Of a stretch of DNA of 64,000 bases, positions 17,111-26,813 are shown in pieces. How positions within the stretch are numbered: the stretch's first letter is position 1; every line of letters starts with the position of its first letter. A program made the position numbers and the translations under genes. Under the pieces are notes generated by a model. The model saw only the letters and a program-made list of their open reading frames with translations. It was not told the origin of the DNA and did not search any database. The stretch is from Pantoea anthophila (GTDB lineage: Bacteria > Pseudomonadota > Gammaproteobacteria > Enterobacterales > Enterobacteriaceae). The stretch covers positions 389,685 through 453,684 of the forward strand of contig NZ_VHIZ01000056.1 in NCBI RefSeq assembly GCF_006494375.1, in the 5' to 3' direction.

Positions 17111-18031
17111 ATGGACAAAAATATCCTTTTCAATCAGCGCATTCGCTTGCGCCACCTTCACACCTTTGTTGCGGTTGCGCAGCAAGGCACGCTTGGACGG
17201 GCGGCAGAGACCCTCAGCCTGAGTCAGCCCGCCCTTTCAAAAACCCTGAACGAGCTGGAGGAGCTGACGGGTGCCCGCCTCTTTGAACGCGGGCGGCTGG
17301 GCGCGCAGCTGACCACCATGGGAGAGCAGTTTCTGACCCATGCGGTTCGGGTGCTGGACGCCCTGAACCATGCCGGACAGAGTTTCAATGAGCAGCCGGG
17401 TGACGCCCCGGCCATTATCAGGCTGGGGGCGCTCACCACGGCGGCGATGGGCATGCTGCCACGTATCCTGGATCGTTTTCATCAGCTGCAACCCAATACC
17501 ACTATTCAGGTAGCAACGCTGCATAACAACGTCCTGCTGGCAGGCCTGCGCGGCGGCGAGTTCGATATCGGTATCGGCCGTATGGCTGACAGCGACATGA
17601 TGACGGGTCTCACCTACGAATTGCTGTTTCTGGAGTCCCTGAAACTGGTGGTGAGGCCGGAACACCCCCTCTTAAGTGACAATGTCACCTTATCCCGGGC
17701 GATGCAGTGGCCGGTGGTGATCTCACCGGAAGGCACCGCCCCGCGCCGCATCGCGCAGCAGATGCTTGATGAACAGGGCTGCACGCTGCCGCCCCACTGT
17801 ATTGAAACCTCCTCCACCTCACTGGCGCGTCAGCTGGCGCTGCGCTACGACTACATCTGGTTTGTGCCGTCCGGGGCCATCAAAGAGGACCTCAGCCACA
17901 ATGCCGTCTGTGCCCTGCCGATTCACTCCTCCGGACCGGGTGAACCGGTCGGTATCATCACCCGCACCGGCGCGGAGCTGAGCCTGAGTGCCGAAGTGTT
18001 AATGTCGACCATCCGTAAATTTCACAGCTAG
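17111..18031 (+). CDS. LysR-family regulator, PcaQ-like
   Basis: A 306-residue LysR-type regulator. The helix-turn-helix is at about residues 22-41 (GTLGRAAETLSLSQPALSKT), then LEELTGARLFERGRLGAQLT. The opening IRLRHLHTFVAVAQQGTL and the domain pattern (IRLGALTTAAMGMLP, GGEFDIGIGRM) resemble PcaQ/GbpR, which sense protocatechuate-pathway compounds. It is divergent from the aromatic acid symporter, its most likely target. Its stop codon shares CTAG with the smrA stop on the opposite strand. Confidence 0.83.
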   Translation: MDKNILFNQRIRLRHLHTFVAVAQQGTLGRAAETLSLSQPALSKTLNELEELTGARLFERGRLGAQLTTMGEQFLTHAVRVLDALNHAGQSFNEQPGDAPAIIRLGALTTAAMGMLPRILDRFHQLQPNTTIQVATLHNNVLLAGLRGGEFDIGIGRMADSDMMTGLTYELLFLESLKLVVRPEHPLLSDNVTLSRAMQWPVVISPEGTAPRRIAQQMLDEQGCTLPPHCIETSSTSLARQLALRYDYIWFVPSGAIKEDLSHNAVCALPIHSSGPGEPVGIITRTGAELSLSAEVLMSTIRKFHS

Positions 18032-18594
18032 CGGCTGCGTTTGGCATGCCGCTCGCGGTTTTCCAGCCGCGCCTTGTCCGTTTTCCGCAGCCCGACATAG
18101 AGCGCCCCGGCGCCACCGTGCCGGGTCTGCGCCACACAGAAAGTCTGAACGTCATCGAACTGCTGCAGCCATCGCGCCAGATAGCTGCGCACGATATTGG
18201 CGTGCGATTCATCATCGCGGCCCTTGCCGTGGATGATCAGCAGGTTGCGTAAACCCAGTTTGTGCGCCTGCATCATAAAGTTAAACAGCGCCTGACGGCA
18301 GGTTTCGACCGGTTGCCGCAGCAGGTTGAGACTGGCATCCAGCTTATACTCCCCTCTGCGCAGCTTATCGACGATGCCCTGCTGAATGCCGTCGGCTTTA
18401 TACTCCAGCGGCGTATTGAGCGGAATAATCTCCAGATCGCCCCGGGTGAGAAAGTTCTCCAGCACCGACTCATCGGGTGCTTTGCGTGGCGCTTTGGTTG
18501 AGGGGGATTTAAGCCACAGGGTTGTGGTGGTGTCTTTCAGCGGCGTGACATCACCCATGGCATCCCGAAACAGATCGTTATCATCAAGGTTCAT
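18028..18594 (-). CDS. smrA: Smr-domain DNA endonuclease SmrA (YdaL)
   Basis: A 188-residue stand-alone Smr (MutS2 C-terminal-like) domain protein, about the length of E. coli SmrA/YdaL (187 aa), a reported DNA nicking endonuclease. MNLDDNDLF at the start, LDASLNLLRQPVETCR in the middle, and LLIIHGKGRDDESHANIVRSYL plus HGGAGALYVGLRK in the Smr core are family hallmarks; RHAKRSR ends both proteins. ATG 18594 was chosen by homology; an extension of 26 residues reads like non-coding sequence. It is convergent with the PcaQ-like gene, the two stops overlapping by four bases. Confidence 0.93.
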   Translation of the reverse strand: MNLDDNDLFRDAMGDVTPLKDTTTTLWLKSPSTKAPRKAPDESVLENFLTRGDLEIIPLNTPLEYKADGIQQGIVDKLRRGEYKLDASLNLLRQPVETCRQALFNFMMQAHKLGLRNLLIIHGKGRDDESHANIVRSYLARWLQQFDDVQTFCVAQTRHGGAGALYVGLRKTDKARLENRERHAKRSR

Positions 18595-18910
18595 GGTTTT
18601 CTCACACCTGATTAAAATTGATAGCGTACAAAAACAGGTCTTACCCGATAGCGTAGCAAAAGGTGTAAACACCGGGCCAGCCCACTTTTCTGATTATGAC
18701 TGGCCGCAGCTTTTCGGGTAGCCGATCAAAAAAACGGAAACTTTTCGTGACACTTTTGCATGGTGCCGTTCTGAGAAGCCCGTCACATCTGCGTTTAGCA
18801 ATGTGTGAATCATCCCTGGTTTTTGTAAGTGTAAAACTGCTCGGATGAGTTCCCTTCAGCTCAAAAAATGTTAAAATTGACCCCAGTCAATAATCGTCGA
18901 GCGAACCATT
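18595..18910. other. Intergenic region, smrA / fnr
   Basis: A 316-base divergent gap containing the smrA and fnr promoters. The only site I can support is the FNR palindrome at 18877-18890. E. coli has the McaS small RNA near smrA (ydaL), but I find no McaS-like sequence or terminator here. Confidence 0.5.
18877..18890. promoter_or_regulatory. FNR-binding site upstream of fnr
   Basis: TTGAC-CCCA-GTCAA is a perfect inverted repeat, one base per half from the FNR consensus TTGAT-N4-ATCAA. Its centre is 27 bases before the fnr ATG, so it probably overlaps the start of transcription. E. coli fnr is known to repress itself through a similarly placed site. Confidence 0.72.
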
Positions 18911-19663
18911 ATGATCCCTGAAAAACGCAGCATTCGTCGTATTCAGTCGGGCGGTTGTGCCATTCACTGCCAGGATTGCAGCATCAGTCAGCTCTGCATC
19001 CCCTTCACGCTAAATGAACATGAGCTGGATCAGCTCGACAACATCATTGAGCGTAAAAAACCGATTCAGAAAGGGCAAACGCTTTTCAAAGCGGGTGACG
19101 AACTGAAGTCGCTGTACGCCATCCGTTCCGGCACGATCAAAAGCTACACCATTACTGAGCAGGGTGATGAGCAGATTACCGGCTTCCATCTGGCGGGTGA
19201 TTTAGTCGGCTTTGATGCCATCATGGGTGCCAGCCATCCCAGCTTTGCGCAGGCGCTGGAAACTGCCATGGTCTGTGAAATTCCTTTTGAGACCCTTGAT
19301 GACCTGTCAGGCAAAATGCCTGCCCTGCGTCAGCAGATGATGCGTCTTATGAGCGGTGAAATCAAAGGCGACCAGGATATGATCCTGCTGCTCTCCAAGA
19401 AAAACGCAGAGGAGCGCCTGGCGGCCTTTATCTGGAACCTCTCCCGCCGCTTCGGCCAGCGCGGCTTCTCACAGCGTGAATTTCGCCTCACCATGACGCG
19501 TGGCGACATCGGTAATTATCTGGGCCTGACGGTGGAAACGATCAGCCGTCTGCTGGGTCGATTCCAGAAGTCCGGTATGCTGGCGGTGAAAGGCAAATAT
19601 ATCACCATTGAGAACCACGCCCTGCTGGAAGAGTTAGCAGGTCAGAGCCATCAGGCCGCCTGA
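18911..19663 (+). CDS. fnr: Anaerobic global regulator FNR
   Basis: A 250-residue CRP/FNR-family regulator, identical in length to E. coli FNR. The oxygen-sensing 4Fe-4S ligands are all present at the E. coli positions: Cys20, Cys23, Cys29 and Cys122 (plus the non-ligand Cys16). A cyclic-nucleotide-binding-like beta barrel follows, then the dimer helix and the helix-turn-helix [20 protein letters not shown], whose Glu, Ser and Arg read TTGAT half-sites. Without oxygen it should activate anaerobic genes and fnrS (45821-45941). ATG 18911 lies 20 bases after the FNR palindrome. Confidence 0.98.
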   Translation: MIPEKRSIRRIQSGGCAIHCQDCSISQLCIPFTLNEHELDQLDNIIERKKPIQKGQTLFKAGDELKSLYAIRSGTIKSYTITEQGDEQITGFHLAGDLVGFDAIMGASHPSFAQALETAMVCEIPFETLDDLSGKMPALRQQMMRLMSGEIKGDQDMILLLSKKNAEERLAAFIWNLSRRFGQRGFSQREFRLTMTRGDIGNYLGLTVETISRLLGRFQKSGMLAVKGKYITIENHALLEELAGQSHQAA

Positions 19664-19678
19664 TCCGCCGCCGGATCA
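19661..19678 (+). terminator. Possible terminator at the fnr stop
   Basis: The 7-base-pair stem TGATCCG/CGGATCA starts on the fnr stop codon and is followed by AT-rich AATAAATCTTATTTTG. The T-run is imperfect, so efficiency is doubtful; some readthrough into uspE is possible. Confidence 0.45.
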
Positions 19679-19780
19679 ATAAATCTTATTTTGTTGATCC
19701 GGCAGTAACTTTTTCACTTCTTCCCCTGTGCAACATAGGCTATCTTTATTCCAGTCGCTCTGGTTTAAGGAGAACGCCTC

Positions 19781-20737
19781 ATGTCCCAGTACCAAAATAT
19801 TCTGGTCGCCATTGATGCCCAGCAAGACGATCAGCCCGCGCTGCGACGTGCGGTCTATCTGAATCAACGTATTGGCGGGAGAATTAAAGCCTTTCTGCCT
19901 ATCTATGACTTTTCCTATGAGATGACCACCCTGCTGTCGCCGGACGAACGCGCCTCCATGCGTCAGGGCGTCATCAGCCAGCGCACCGAATGGATTCGTG
20001 AACAGGCCCGCGCCTATCTGGATGCCGGTGTCGAAATCGACATCAAGGTTATCTGGCATAACCGCCCCTATGAAGCGATTATTCAGGAAGTGCTCGCCCA
20101 TCAGCATGACCTTGTGCTGAAAATGGCCCACCAGCATGACCGCCTGGAGTCCGTGATTTTTACCCCCACCGACTGGCATCTGCTGCGTAAATGCCCCTGC
20201 CCGGTCTGGATGGTGAAAGATCAGCCCTGGCCGGAGGGCGGTAAAGCTATCGTCGCCGTCAATCTTGCCAGCGAAGAGCCGCATCATGATGGCCTGAATC
20301 AGAAGCTGATTCGTGAAACGGTGAAGCTGGCCGAAAAGGTGAACCAGACCGAGGTGCATCTGGTCGGTGCCTACCCGATTACGCCGATCAACATCGCGAT
20401 TGAGCTGCCTGATTTCGACCCCAGCGTCTATAACGACGCCATCCGCGGTCAGCATCTGGTGGCCATGAAAGCGTTGCGGCAGAAGTTTTCCATTGGTGAA
20501 GAGTTCACCCACGTTGCCAAAGGGCTGCCTGAAGAGGTTATCCCGGATCTGGCTTCGCATCTGGGAGCCGGTGTGGTGGTGCTGGGCACCATCGGACGCA
20601 CCGGACTTTCGGCTGCATTTCTGGGTAATACGGCGGAACAGGTGATCGATCACCTGCGCTGCGATCTGCTGGCGATTAAGCCAGACGATTTCAAATCGCC
20701 GATTGATCTGGATGATGAAGAGGATGATGAGGATTAA
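19781..20737 (+). CDS. uspE: Universal stress protein UspE
   Basis: A 318-residue tandem universal stress protein, close to E. coli UspE (316 aa). Two Usp domains are arranged head to tail, about residues 1-150 and 155-310; the second contains [23 protein letters not shown], an ATP-binding-type motif. Very conserved stretches include [20 protein letters not shown] and [17 protein letters not shown]. The tail is acidic (DDEEDDED). It supports stress survival and aggregation in E. coli. The ATG follows TAAGGAGAACGCCTC. It lies downstream of fnr in the same direction with a 117-base gap, as in E. coli. Confidence 0.96.
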   Translation: MSQYQNILVAIDAQQDDQPALRRAVYLNQRIGGRIKAFLPIYDFSYEMTTLLSPDERASMRQGVISQRTEWIREQARAYLDAGVEIDIKVIWHNRPYEAIIQEVLAHQHDLVLKMAHQHDRLESVIFTPTDWHLLRKCPCPVWMVKDQPWPEGGKAIVAVNLASEEPHHDGLNQKLIRETVKLAEKVNQTEVHLVGAYPITPINIAIELPDFDPSVYNDAIRGQHLVAMKALRQKFSIGEEFTHVAKGLPEEVIPDLASHLGAGVVVLGTIGRTGLSAAFLGNTAEQVIDHLRCDLLAIKPDDFKSPIDLDDEEDDED

Positions 20738-20752
20738 ACCTCCGCAAAAATA

Positions 20753-20780
20753 GGGGCGGCTGATTAGCCGCCCCTTTTCT
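20753..20780. terminator. Terminator between uspE and pntB
   Basis: A 9-base-pair perfect stem GGGGCGGCT/AGCCGCCCC with loop GATT is followed by TTTTCTGTT on the plus strand and preceded by AAAAATA, which gives a T-run on the minus strand. It should work for both uspE and pntB. Confidence 0.88.
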
Positions 20781-20781
20781 G

Positions 20782-22170
20782 TTACAGCGCTTTGATAATA
20801 GCTTCAACGCTGGCTTTGGCATCGCCAAACAGCATCTGACTGTTCTCTTTAAAGAACAGCGGATTCTGCACCCCGGCATAGCCGGTGTTCATTGAACGTT
20901 TGAAGACCACCACATTGTGTGCTTTCCACACCTCCAGCACCGGCATGCCGGCAATCGGGCTGCGGGGATCATCCTGCGCCGCCGGGTTCACCGTGTCATT
21001 CGCGCCGATAACCAGCACCGTATCGGTTTCACTGAAGTCATCGTTGATCTCATCCATCTCCAGCACCACGTCATACGGCACTTTGGCCTCTGCCAGCAGC
21101 ACGTTCATGTGTCCTGGCAGGCGGCCCGCCACCGGATGAATCCCGAAACGCACCCGGATGCCAAGTGCACGTAGTCGGGCGGTCAGATCCGCTACCGGAT
21201 ACTGGGCCTGTGCCACCGCCATGCCGTAGCCTGGCGTGATAATCACCGACGCAGAGGACTTCAGCATCTCAGCCGTCTCTTCAGGGGAGATCTCGCGATG
21301 TTCTCCTGCTTCCTGACTCTCATCGCTGCTGCTGGCTTCGGTGCCAAAGCCGCCCGCAATCACGCTGATGAACGATCGGTTCATCGCTTTACACATGATG
21401 TAGGAGAGGATCGCACCGGATGAGCCCACCAGCGCACCGGTCACGATCAGCAGGTCATTGCTGAGCATAAAACCGGCCGCGGCCGCAGCCCAGCCTGAGT
21501 AAGAGTTAAGCATCGACACCACAACCGGCATATCTGCACCGCCAATGGAGGCAACCAGATGCCAGCCAAAGGCCAGCGCAATGATCGTCATCAGCAGCAG
21601 CGCAAACACCTGCGCCGCGATGCTGCTGGTGTCAACAAACCAGAGCAGCAGCAGGAAAGAAACGACCAGCGCCAGCAGATTGAGCTTATGACGGTGGGGC
21701 AGCGTCAGCGGTCGTGAGGAGATTTTGCCGCACAGCTTGCCAAACGCCACCAGTGAGCCGGTAAAGGTAACGGCACCGATAAAGATCCCGATAAAGACTT
21801 CGCTGAGATGGATATTTTCCATCGCGGCCGGCAGGCCTGGCGCATGGTCGATATAGCTGTTAATCCCGACCAGCACCGCGGCCAGACCCACAAAGCTGTG
21901 CAGAATCGCCACCAGCTCTGGCATTTCGGTCATTTCGACTTTTTTTGCCAGGCGAATGCCGATTGCACCGCCAATCACCATCGCCAGCAGGATCCAGGCC
22001 ACATTGCCGCTGTCCGGGCCGAAGATGGTTGCGATGAGGGCAAGCGCCATCCCGCTGATGCCGAAAATATTGCCCCGTTTAGCGGTCTCATGACGCGAAA
22101 GACCGGCAAGACTACAGATGAACAGAATGGCAGCCACAATATAGGCTGCAGTGACTAATCCGCCAGACAT
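20782..22170 (-). CDS. pntB: NAD(P) transhydrogenase subunit beta PntB
   Basis: The 462-residue beta subunit of the proton-translocating transhydrogenase, with the E. coli length. The N-terminal half carries about nine membrane helices ([20 protein letters not shown] and onward). The C-terminal NADP(H)-binding domain III starts around residue 290 and includes [35 protein letters not shown] and [14 protein letters not shown]. With PntA it couples proton entry to hydride transfer from NADH to NADP+. It starts 4 bases beyond the pntA stop (3-base gap), so the two are one operon. Confidence 0.98.
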   Translation of the reverse strand: MSGGLVTAAYIVAAILFICSLAGLSRHETAKRGNIFGISGMALALIATIFGPDSGNVAWILLAMVIGGAIGIRLAKKVEMTEMPELVAILHSFVGLAAVLVGINSYIDHAPGLPAAMENIHLSEVFIGIFIGAVTFTGSLVAFGKLCGKISSRPLTLPHRHKLNLLALVVSFLLLLWFVDTSSIAAQVFALLLMTIIALAFGWHLVASIGGADMPVVVSMLNSYSGWAAAAAGFMLSNDLLIVTGALVGSSGAILSYIMCKAMNRSFISVIAGGFGTEASSSDESQEAGEHREISPEETAEMLKSSASVIITPGYGMAVAQAQYPVADLTARLRALGIRVRFGIHPVAGRLPGHMNVLLAEAKVPYDVVLEMDEINDDFSETDTVLVIGANDTVNPAAQDDPRSPIAGMPVLEVWKAHNVVVFKRSMNTGYAGVQNPLFFKENSQMLFGDAKASVEAIIKAL

Positions 22171-22173
22171 GAA

Positions 22174-23706
22174 TTACCCCTTACGAAACATTTTCAGCAT
22201 GCGCTGCGTGACGGTGAAGCCACCAAAGATATTGATGCTGGCAATCAGCACGGCAATAAAGGAGATGAAGGTGACCCAGCCACCGTGCCCCATCTGCAAA
22301 ACCGCTCCGATGACGATGATGCCGGAGATGGCATTGGTCACGGACATCAGCGGGGTATGCAGTGCATGGCTGACGTTCCAGACCACGTAGTAGCCAACCA
22401 CGCAGGAGAGCGCGAACACGGTAAAATGGGAGAGGAACTCTGCCGGTGCCACGCTGGCCAGCCAGCCAAACAGCACTATCGCCAGAGCCATCAGCAGCGC
22501 GGTGCGCCACGGCGAGGCCGGTTTTGCTTCCGGTTTCTCAGCGGGTTTCGCGGCGGCAGGTCTGGCCTGAGGGGCAGCAGAGACCTGAATCGGCGGCGCG
22601 GGCCAGGTGATTTCGCCGTCGCGCACCACCGTCACGCCCCGCACCACCACATCCTCAAAATCGACCTGGATTTCGCCATTTTTCTCTTTGCAGAGCAGCC
22701 TGAGCAGGTTGACCAGATTGGTGCCGTAAAGCTGGGAGGACTGCGTCGCCAGCCGGCTGGGCAGATCGGTATAGCCGATAATTTTCACGCCATTCGGTGT
22801 CACGGTCACCTGGTCGGCGACGGTCAGCGCACAGTTGCCGCCGGTCTGCGCCGCCAGATCCACAATCACACTCCCCGGCTTCATGCTGGCGATCATCTCT
22901 TCGGTGATCAGTTTCGGGGCCGGTTTACCTGGGATGAGCGCGGTGGTGACAATGATGTCCACCTCTCTGGCCTGGCTGGCGAACAGCGCCATCTCCGCTT
23001 TAATAAAGGCGTCGGACATGACTCTGGCATAGCCATCCCCACTGCCCGCCTCCTCTTCAAAATCGAGTTCGAGGAATTCGGCGCCCATACTCTGCACCTG
23101 CTCTTTGACTTCGGGACGGGTATCAAACGCCCGGACGATGGCGCCCAGGCTGCCCGCCGCGCCTATCGCAGCCAGTCCGGCCACGCCAGCCCCAATCACC
23201 ATCACTTTTGCCGGTGGCACTTTACCTGCCGCGGTAATCTGACCGGTAAAGAAGCGGCCAAATTCATGTGCCGCCTCGACGATAGCGCGATAACCGGCGA
23301 TGTTGGCCATCGAGCTCAGGGCATCCAGCGACTGCGCGCGCGAAATACGCGGCACCGAATCCATCGCCATCACCGTCACCTGACGGGCGGCCAGCTTTTC
23401 CAGCAGCGCCGGATTCTGGGCGGGCCAGATAAAACTGACCAGCGTACTGCCTGCACGGGTCAGCGCAATTTCGTCGTCATCGGGTGCGTTTACCTTCATG
23501 ACGATATCGGCCTGCCAGACCTGCTGACGATCGCTGAGGGTGGCACCCGCAGCAAGGTAACTTTCGTCATCAAAACTGGCGCGTTTACCGGCGTCGTGCT
23601 CAAGCGTGACGCTGAAACCCAGTTTGATCAGTTGTTCCACGGTCTTTGGCGTGGCTGCCACGCGCGACTCGTTTGGCAACCTTTCCTTGGGTATTCCAAT
23701 TAACAT
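22174..23706 (-). CDS. pntA: NAD(P) transhydrogenase subunit alpha PntA
   Basis: The 510-residue alpha subunit, with the E. coli length. It starts [20 protein letters not shown], and the NAD-binding domain I includes [20 protein letters not shown] (Rossmann motif) and [16 protein letters not shown] proline-rich linker near residue 390 leads to four membrane helices at the C-terminus ([19 protein letters not shown]). ATG 23706 has AAGGAA upstream at 5 bases; a Met five codons earlier falls within that site. A strong hairpin at 23761-23785 lies in the leader. The operon is pntA-pntB. Confidence 0.98.
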   Translation of the reverse strand: MLIGIPKERLPNESRVAATPKTVEQLIKLGFSVTLEHDAGKRASFDDESYLAAGATLSDRQQVWQADIVMKVNAPDDDEIALTRAGSTLVSFIWPAQNPALLEKLAARQVTVMAMDSVPRISRAQSLDALSSMANIAGYRAIVEAAHEFGRFFTGQITAAGKVPPAKVMVIGAGVAGLAAIGAAGSLGAIVRAFDTRPEVKEQVQSMGAEFLELDFEEEAGSGDGYARVMSDAFIKAEMALFASQAREVDIIVTTALIPGKPAPKLITEEMIASMKPGSVIVDLAAQTGGNCALTVADQVTVTPNGVKIIGYTDLPSRLATQSSQLYGTNLVNLLRLLCKEKNGEIQVDFEDVVVRGVTVVRDGEITWPAPPIQVSAAPQARPAAAKPAEKPEAKPASPWRTALLMALAIVLFGWLASVAPAEFLSHFTVFALSCVVGYYVVWNVSHALHTPLMSVTNAISGIIVIGAVLQMGHGGWVTFISFIAVLIASINIFGGFTVTQRMLKMFRKG

Positions 23707-24248
23707 AGTGTTTCCTTTCATCGGTTAAAGGATGATGGCCCGAATCCGCACCACGACAGCGCAGCTGAAACGCGGTTTCAGCTGCTTATAGTCAAAATGC
23801 AGATATTTCAAAGTGTTTATAACCTACTTAAATTGTGACGCCTGATCCACAGCGGTAACCGCAGATGGAGACATTCACCTGATTATTCAGTATTCGCTTT
23901 GAAATCCTGCATTATTACGCTATTAAAACGCGTCATCAGCAGATAATCTGCTATGAAAATTGCGCTCCGGACGAATTAATCAACAATAAAAACCCTTAAT
24001 TAACAATGCATTAACTGTTATAGCGCTAAGTGTTACCGTTTTTAGTGGTAACAGCGCCCAGAAATGACGCCTTAAACGCATTTCATGACAGTCAGATGAA
24101 AAACAGGGAGTTGAATAACGCGATATCGCGCAAAAAATCGCTGCGACAGTCTGTTTATAACATGCAATAATCAGCGGCTAATCTGTTATACATCAAGAGT
24201 CCAGCACGTTTTCGTACTCATTTTTGCGTAAGGCGAAGGATTATTTTT
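23707..24248. other. Intergenic region, pntA / ydgH, with two hairpins
   Basis: A 542-base AT-rich divergent gap. It holds an 11-base-pair perfect hairpin (GCAGCTGAAAC, loop GCG, GTTTCAGCTGC) at 23761-23785, within the likely pntA leader. A second hairpin TGTTACC-N9-GGTAACA lies at 24031-24053, extended by outer GCGC pairs. Promoters for pntAB and ydgH must lie here; a TTATAC-type -10 near 24186 could serve ydgH. I see no coding sequence or known small RNA. Confidence 0.5.
23761..23785 (-). promoter_or_regulatory. Strong hairpin in the pntA leader
   Basis: A perfect 11-base-pair stem with a 3-base loop whose near edge is 54 bases upstream of the pntA start. It is not followed by a T-run on the minus strand, so it is not a simple terminator. 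It may stabilise the mRNA or influence translation; this is inference. Confidence 0.45.
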
Positions 24249-25202
24249 ATGAAGCTGAAGAACACTATTCTGGCGTCCACTCTGTTGTCCCTGCTGGCAG
24301 CTAATGCATTCGCTGCGCAGGAGTTAACGCCAGAAAAAGCGGCCGCGTTGAAGCCATTCGAACGTATTAATATCACCGGCCGTTTCAACGCAATTGGCGA
24401 CGCAGCCGATGCGGTCTCTAAGCGTGCAGATGAGATGGGCGCTGCTTCTTTCTACATTCAGGGGATCAACGACAGCAACGGCAACAGCGGCAACTGGCGC
24501 GTTACTGCCGACCTCTACAAGGCTGATGCCCCGGCCGCTTCCGAAACCACCCAATACCGTCGCTTTAACGGCGTCAACGAACTACCAAAGGCTGAAGCTT
24601 ATAAGCTCGAACCTTTCGACACCGTTTCCGTCAGCGGTTTCTTTGCCAGCCAGCCTGATGTCAACGATGCAATTTCAAAAGCGGCTAAAGAGAAAGGCGC
24701 CGCCTCATTCTTTATTGTTCGTCAGATTGACGCCAACAGCGGCGGCAACCAGTACATCACAGCCTACGTCTATAAAGCGGATGCTAAAGCGCGTGTGGTT
24801 CAGACGCCGAACGCGATTCCTGCCGACTCAGAAGCGGGTAAAGCTGCACTGGCTGCGGGTGGCGCAGCGGCCGCTCAGGTTGAAATCCCTGGCGTCGCCT
24901 CCTCTGAGACACCGAGCAATAAAGTGGGCCGCTTCTTCGAAACCCAGAGCTCAACCGGCAAGCGTTACACGGTCAATCTGCCAAACGGCAAATCCGTGCA
25001 GGAAGTGAACGCGATTACGGCCGCGCAGATGCAGCCATTCGACACCGTGACGTTTACCGGTCACTTCGGTTCCCCTACCGAAGTTTCTGAAGAAGTGGCG
25101 AAGCGTGCGTCTGATAAAGGTGCGAAGTTCTATCACGTGACCCGTCAGTGGCAGAACCAGAGTGGCGGTAACCTGACCGTCACCGCTGACCTGTTTAAGT
25201 AA
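24249..25202 (+). CDS. ydgH: YdgH, periplasmic three-domain DUF1471 (BhsA/McbA) protein
   Basis: A 317-residue exported protein homologous to E. coli YdgH (314 aa). The signal peptide ends ANAFA/AQEL. Three copies of the YhcN/BhsA/McbA (DUF1471) fold follow, each opening with a PF-D-x-V/I-x-V/I-x-G-x-F/H-type motif: FERINITGRFN near 37, PFDTVSVSGFF near 120 and PFDTVTFTGHF near 262. Each has a K-G-A-x-S/K-F-Y/F strand. Family members are linked to stress and biofilm responses. Its function is not established. It is divergent from pntAB and followed by a terminator. Confidence 0.95.
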   Translation: MKLKNTILASTLLSLLAANAFAAQELTPEKAAALKPFERINITGRFNAIGDAADAVSKRADEMGAASFYIQGINDSNGNSGNWRVTADLYKADAPAASETTQYRRFNGVNELPKAEAYKLEPFDTVSVSGFFASQPDVNDAISKAAKEKGAASFFIVRQIDANSGGNQYITAYVYKADAKARVVQTPNAIPADSEAGKAALAAGGAAAAQVEIPGVASSETPSNKVGRFFETQSSTGKRYTVNLPNGKSVQEVNAITAAQMQPFDTVTFTGHFGSPTEVSEEVAKRASDKGAKFYHVTRQWQNQSGGNLTVTADLFK

Positions 25203-25209
25203 TCTCTTC

Positions 25210-25229
25210 AGGGCGGCGCCCGCCGCCCT
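25210..25229 (+). terminator. Terminator after ydgH
   Basis: An 8-base-pair stem AGGGCGGC/GCCGCCCT with loop GCCC lies 7 bases past the stop; the following GCTGTTTG is only weakly T-rich. Confidence 0.65.
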
Positions 25230-25407
25230 GCTGTTTGCATAATTCCTGCGCGGATTTGCATAGTCACGCATTGCCATCCCCCGTCACACTCCGTAAAATC
25301 TGCCGCCTGTTTTGCCGGAGTTTGTCCCTGTTTTCTGCCGCGAGTCTGCGATAACCCAGCGATGAAATCCGATTTATCCAGCCATATATGCTAGCGGGAA
25401 GGTTGTT

Positions 25408-26799
25408 TTGGAGAAAAAATTAGGTCTCGGTGCGCTGACGGCGCTGGTACTCAGTTCCATGCTGGGTGCCGGCGTGTTCAGTCTGCCGCAAAATATGGCT
25501 GCGGTGGCGGGTCCGGCGGCGCTGCTTCTGGGCTGGCTGATTACCGGCGTCGGCATCATCTTTCTGTCGCTGGCGATGCTGCTGCTGACCCGCCTGAAAC
25601 CTGAACTCGATGGCGGCATCTTCACCTACGCCCGCGCCGGGTTCGGTGAACTGACAGGCTTCTGCTCCGCCTGGGGCTACTGGCTCTGTGCTGTCATCGC
25701 CAACGTCTCCTATCTGGTGATCGTCTTCTCCGCCCTGAGCTTTTTCACGGATACCCCGGATCGGGTGATCTTTGGGGATGGCAACACCTGGCAGGCGATG
25801 CTGGGGGCCTCGGTGCTGCTGTGGCTGGTTCACTGGCTGGTACTGCGCGGGGTACAGACTGCGGCCAGTATCAATCTGATGGCGACGCTGGGCAAACTGG
25901 TGCCGCTGCTGCTGTTTATCGTGCTGGCGGTGATGGCGTTTAACTACGATCGCTTCCGCGTTGACTTTTCCGGCGTCACGCTGGGGCAACCCCTGTGGGA
26001 GCAGGTCAAGCAGACGATGCTGATCACTCTGTGGGTCTTTATCGGAGTTGAGGGTGCCGTAGTGGTTTCTGCCCGCGCACGTCAGAAAAAAGATGTGGGA
26101 CGCGCCACCCTGCTGGCGGTGCTGGCCGCCCTGCTGGTTTATCTGCTGGTGACGCTGCTGTCGCTGGGCGTGGTGCCCCGTGCCGAACTGGCCGGGATGC
26201 GCAACCCCTCCATGGCGGGACTGATGACGCGACTGATGGGACACTGGGGCGATGCGGTGATTGCCATCGGCCTGATCATCTCCGTCTGCGGCGCCTATCT
26301 GAGCTGGACGATTATGGCTGCCGAAGTGCCGCTGATTGCCGCGCAGCAGGGTGCCTTTCCACGCAGCATTGCCCGGCAAAACCGCCACAACGCGCCCGCT
26401 GCCTCACTGTGGCTGACCAACGGCAGTATTCAGGTCTGCCTGATTCTGATCGCCGTGACCGGCGCGGATTACAACAACCTGCTGACCATCGCCTCGGAGA
26501 TGATTCTGGTGCCCTATCTGCTGGTGGGGTTGTATCTGATCAAAGTCGTGCGCGGACAGCACAAGCCGCTGGCAATGGCGATCGGTCTCGGTGCCAGCCT
26601 GTATGGCATCTGGCTGCTTTATGCCTCAGGCCCCCTGCATCTGATGATGTCGGTGGTGCTCTATACCCCGGGCCTGCTGCTGTTTCTCTTTGCCCGCCGG
26701 GGAGGCCGCGCGACCTCTGCACTGACCGCACCGGAGCGGATTGTGATGGGATTACTGATCGCGGCGACGCTGCCCGCCGTGTGGCAGCTGACGAGGTAA
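25408..26799 (+). CDS. ydgI: Basic amino acid antiporter YdgI (ArcD-like)
   Basis: A 463-residue inner-membrane transporter of the APC superfamily, very close to E. coli YdgI (460 aa), a putative arginine:ornithine antiporter. About 12 to 13 hydrophobic helices are present. Landmarks are SSMLGAGVFSLPQNMAAVAG near the start, LDGGIFTYARAGFGELTGF, VFIGVEGAVVVSARAR and LIISVCGAYLSWTIMAAEVP. The start is TTG 25408 (read as Met; protein begins MEKKLG), preceded by GGGAAGG. No arcABC genes adjoin it. It ends 14 bases from the convergent hypothetical gene. Confidence 0.94.
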   Translation: MEKKLGLGALTALVLSSMLGAGVFSLPQNMAAVAGPAALLLGWLITGVGIIFLSLAMLLLTRLKPELDGGIFTYARAGFGELTGFCSAWGYWLCAVIANVSYLVIVFSALSFFTDTPDRVIFGDGNTWQAMLGASVLLWLVHWLVLRGVQTAASINLMATLGKLVPLLLFIVLAVMAFNYDRFRVDFSGVTLGQPLWEQVKQTMLITLWVFIGVEGAVVVSARARQKKDVGRATLLAVLAALLVYLLVTLLSLGVVPRAELAGMRNPSMAGLMTRLMGHWGDAVIAIGLIISVCGAYLSWTIMAAEVPLIAAQQGAFPRSIARQNRHNAPAASLWLTNGSIQVCLILIAVTGADYNNLLTIASEMILVPYLLVGLYLIKVVRGQHKPLAMAIGLGASLYGIWLLYASGPLHLMMSVVLYTPGLLLFLFARRGGRATSALTAPERIVMGLLIAATLPAVWQLTR

Positions 26800-26813
26800 C
26801 GCGGAAGGTGCGC

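Noticed and set aside
18595..18910. McaS-like small RNA beside smrA
   Set aside because: No sequence like McaS and no intrinsic terminator on either strand in this gap.
19690..19715. FNR site upstream of uspE (TTGAT-CCGG-CAGTA)
   Set aside because: Only one half-site fits; the second half deviates too much from ATCAA.
22285..23703. A 472-codon open frame antisense to pntA
   Set aside because: It is a shadow of the conserved transhydrogenase frame with no recognisable domains.
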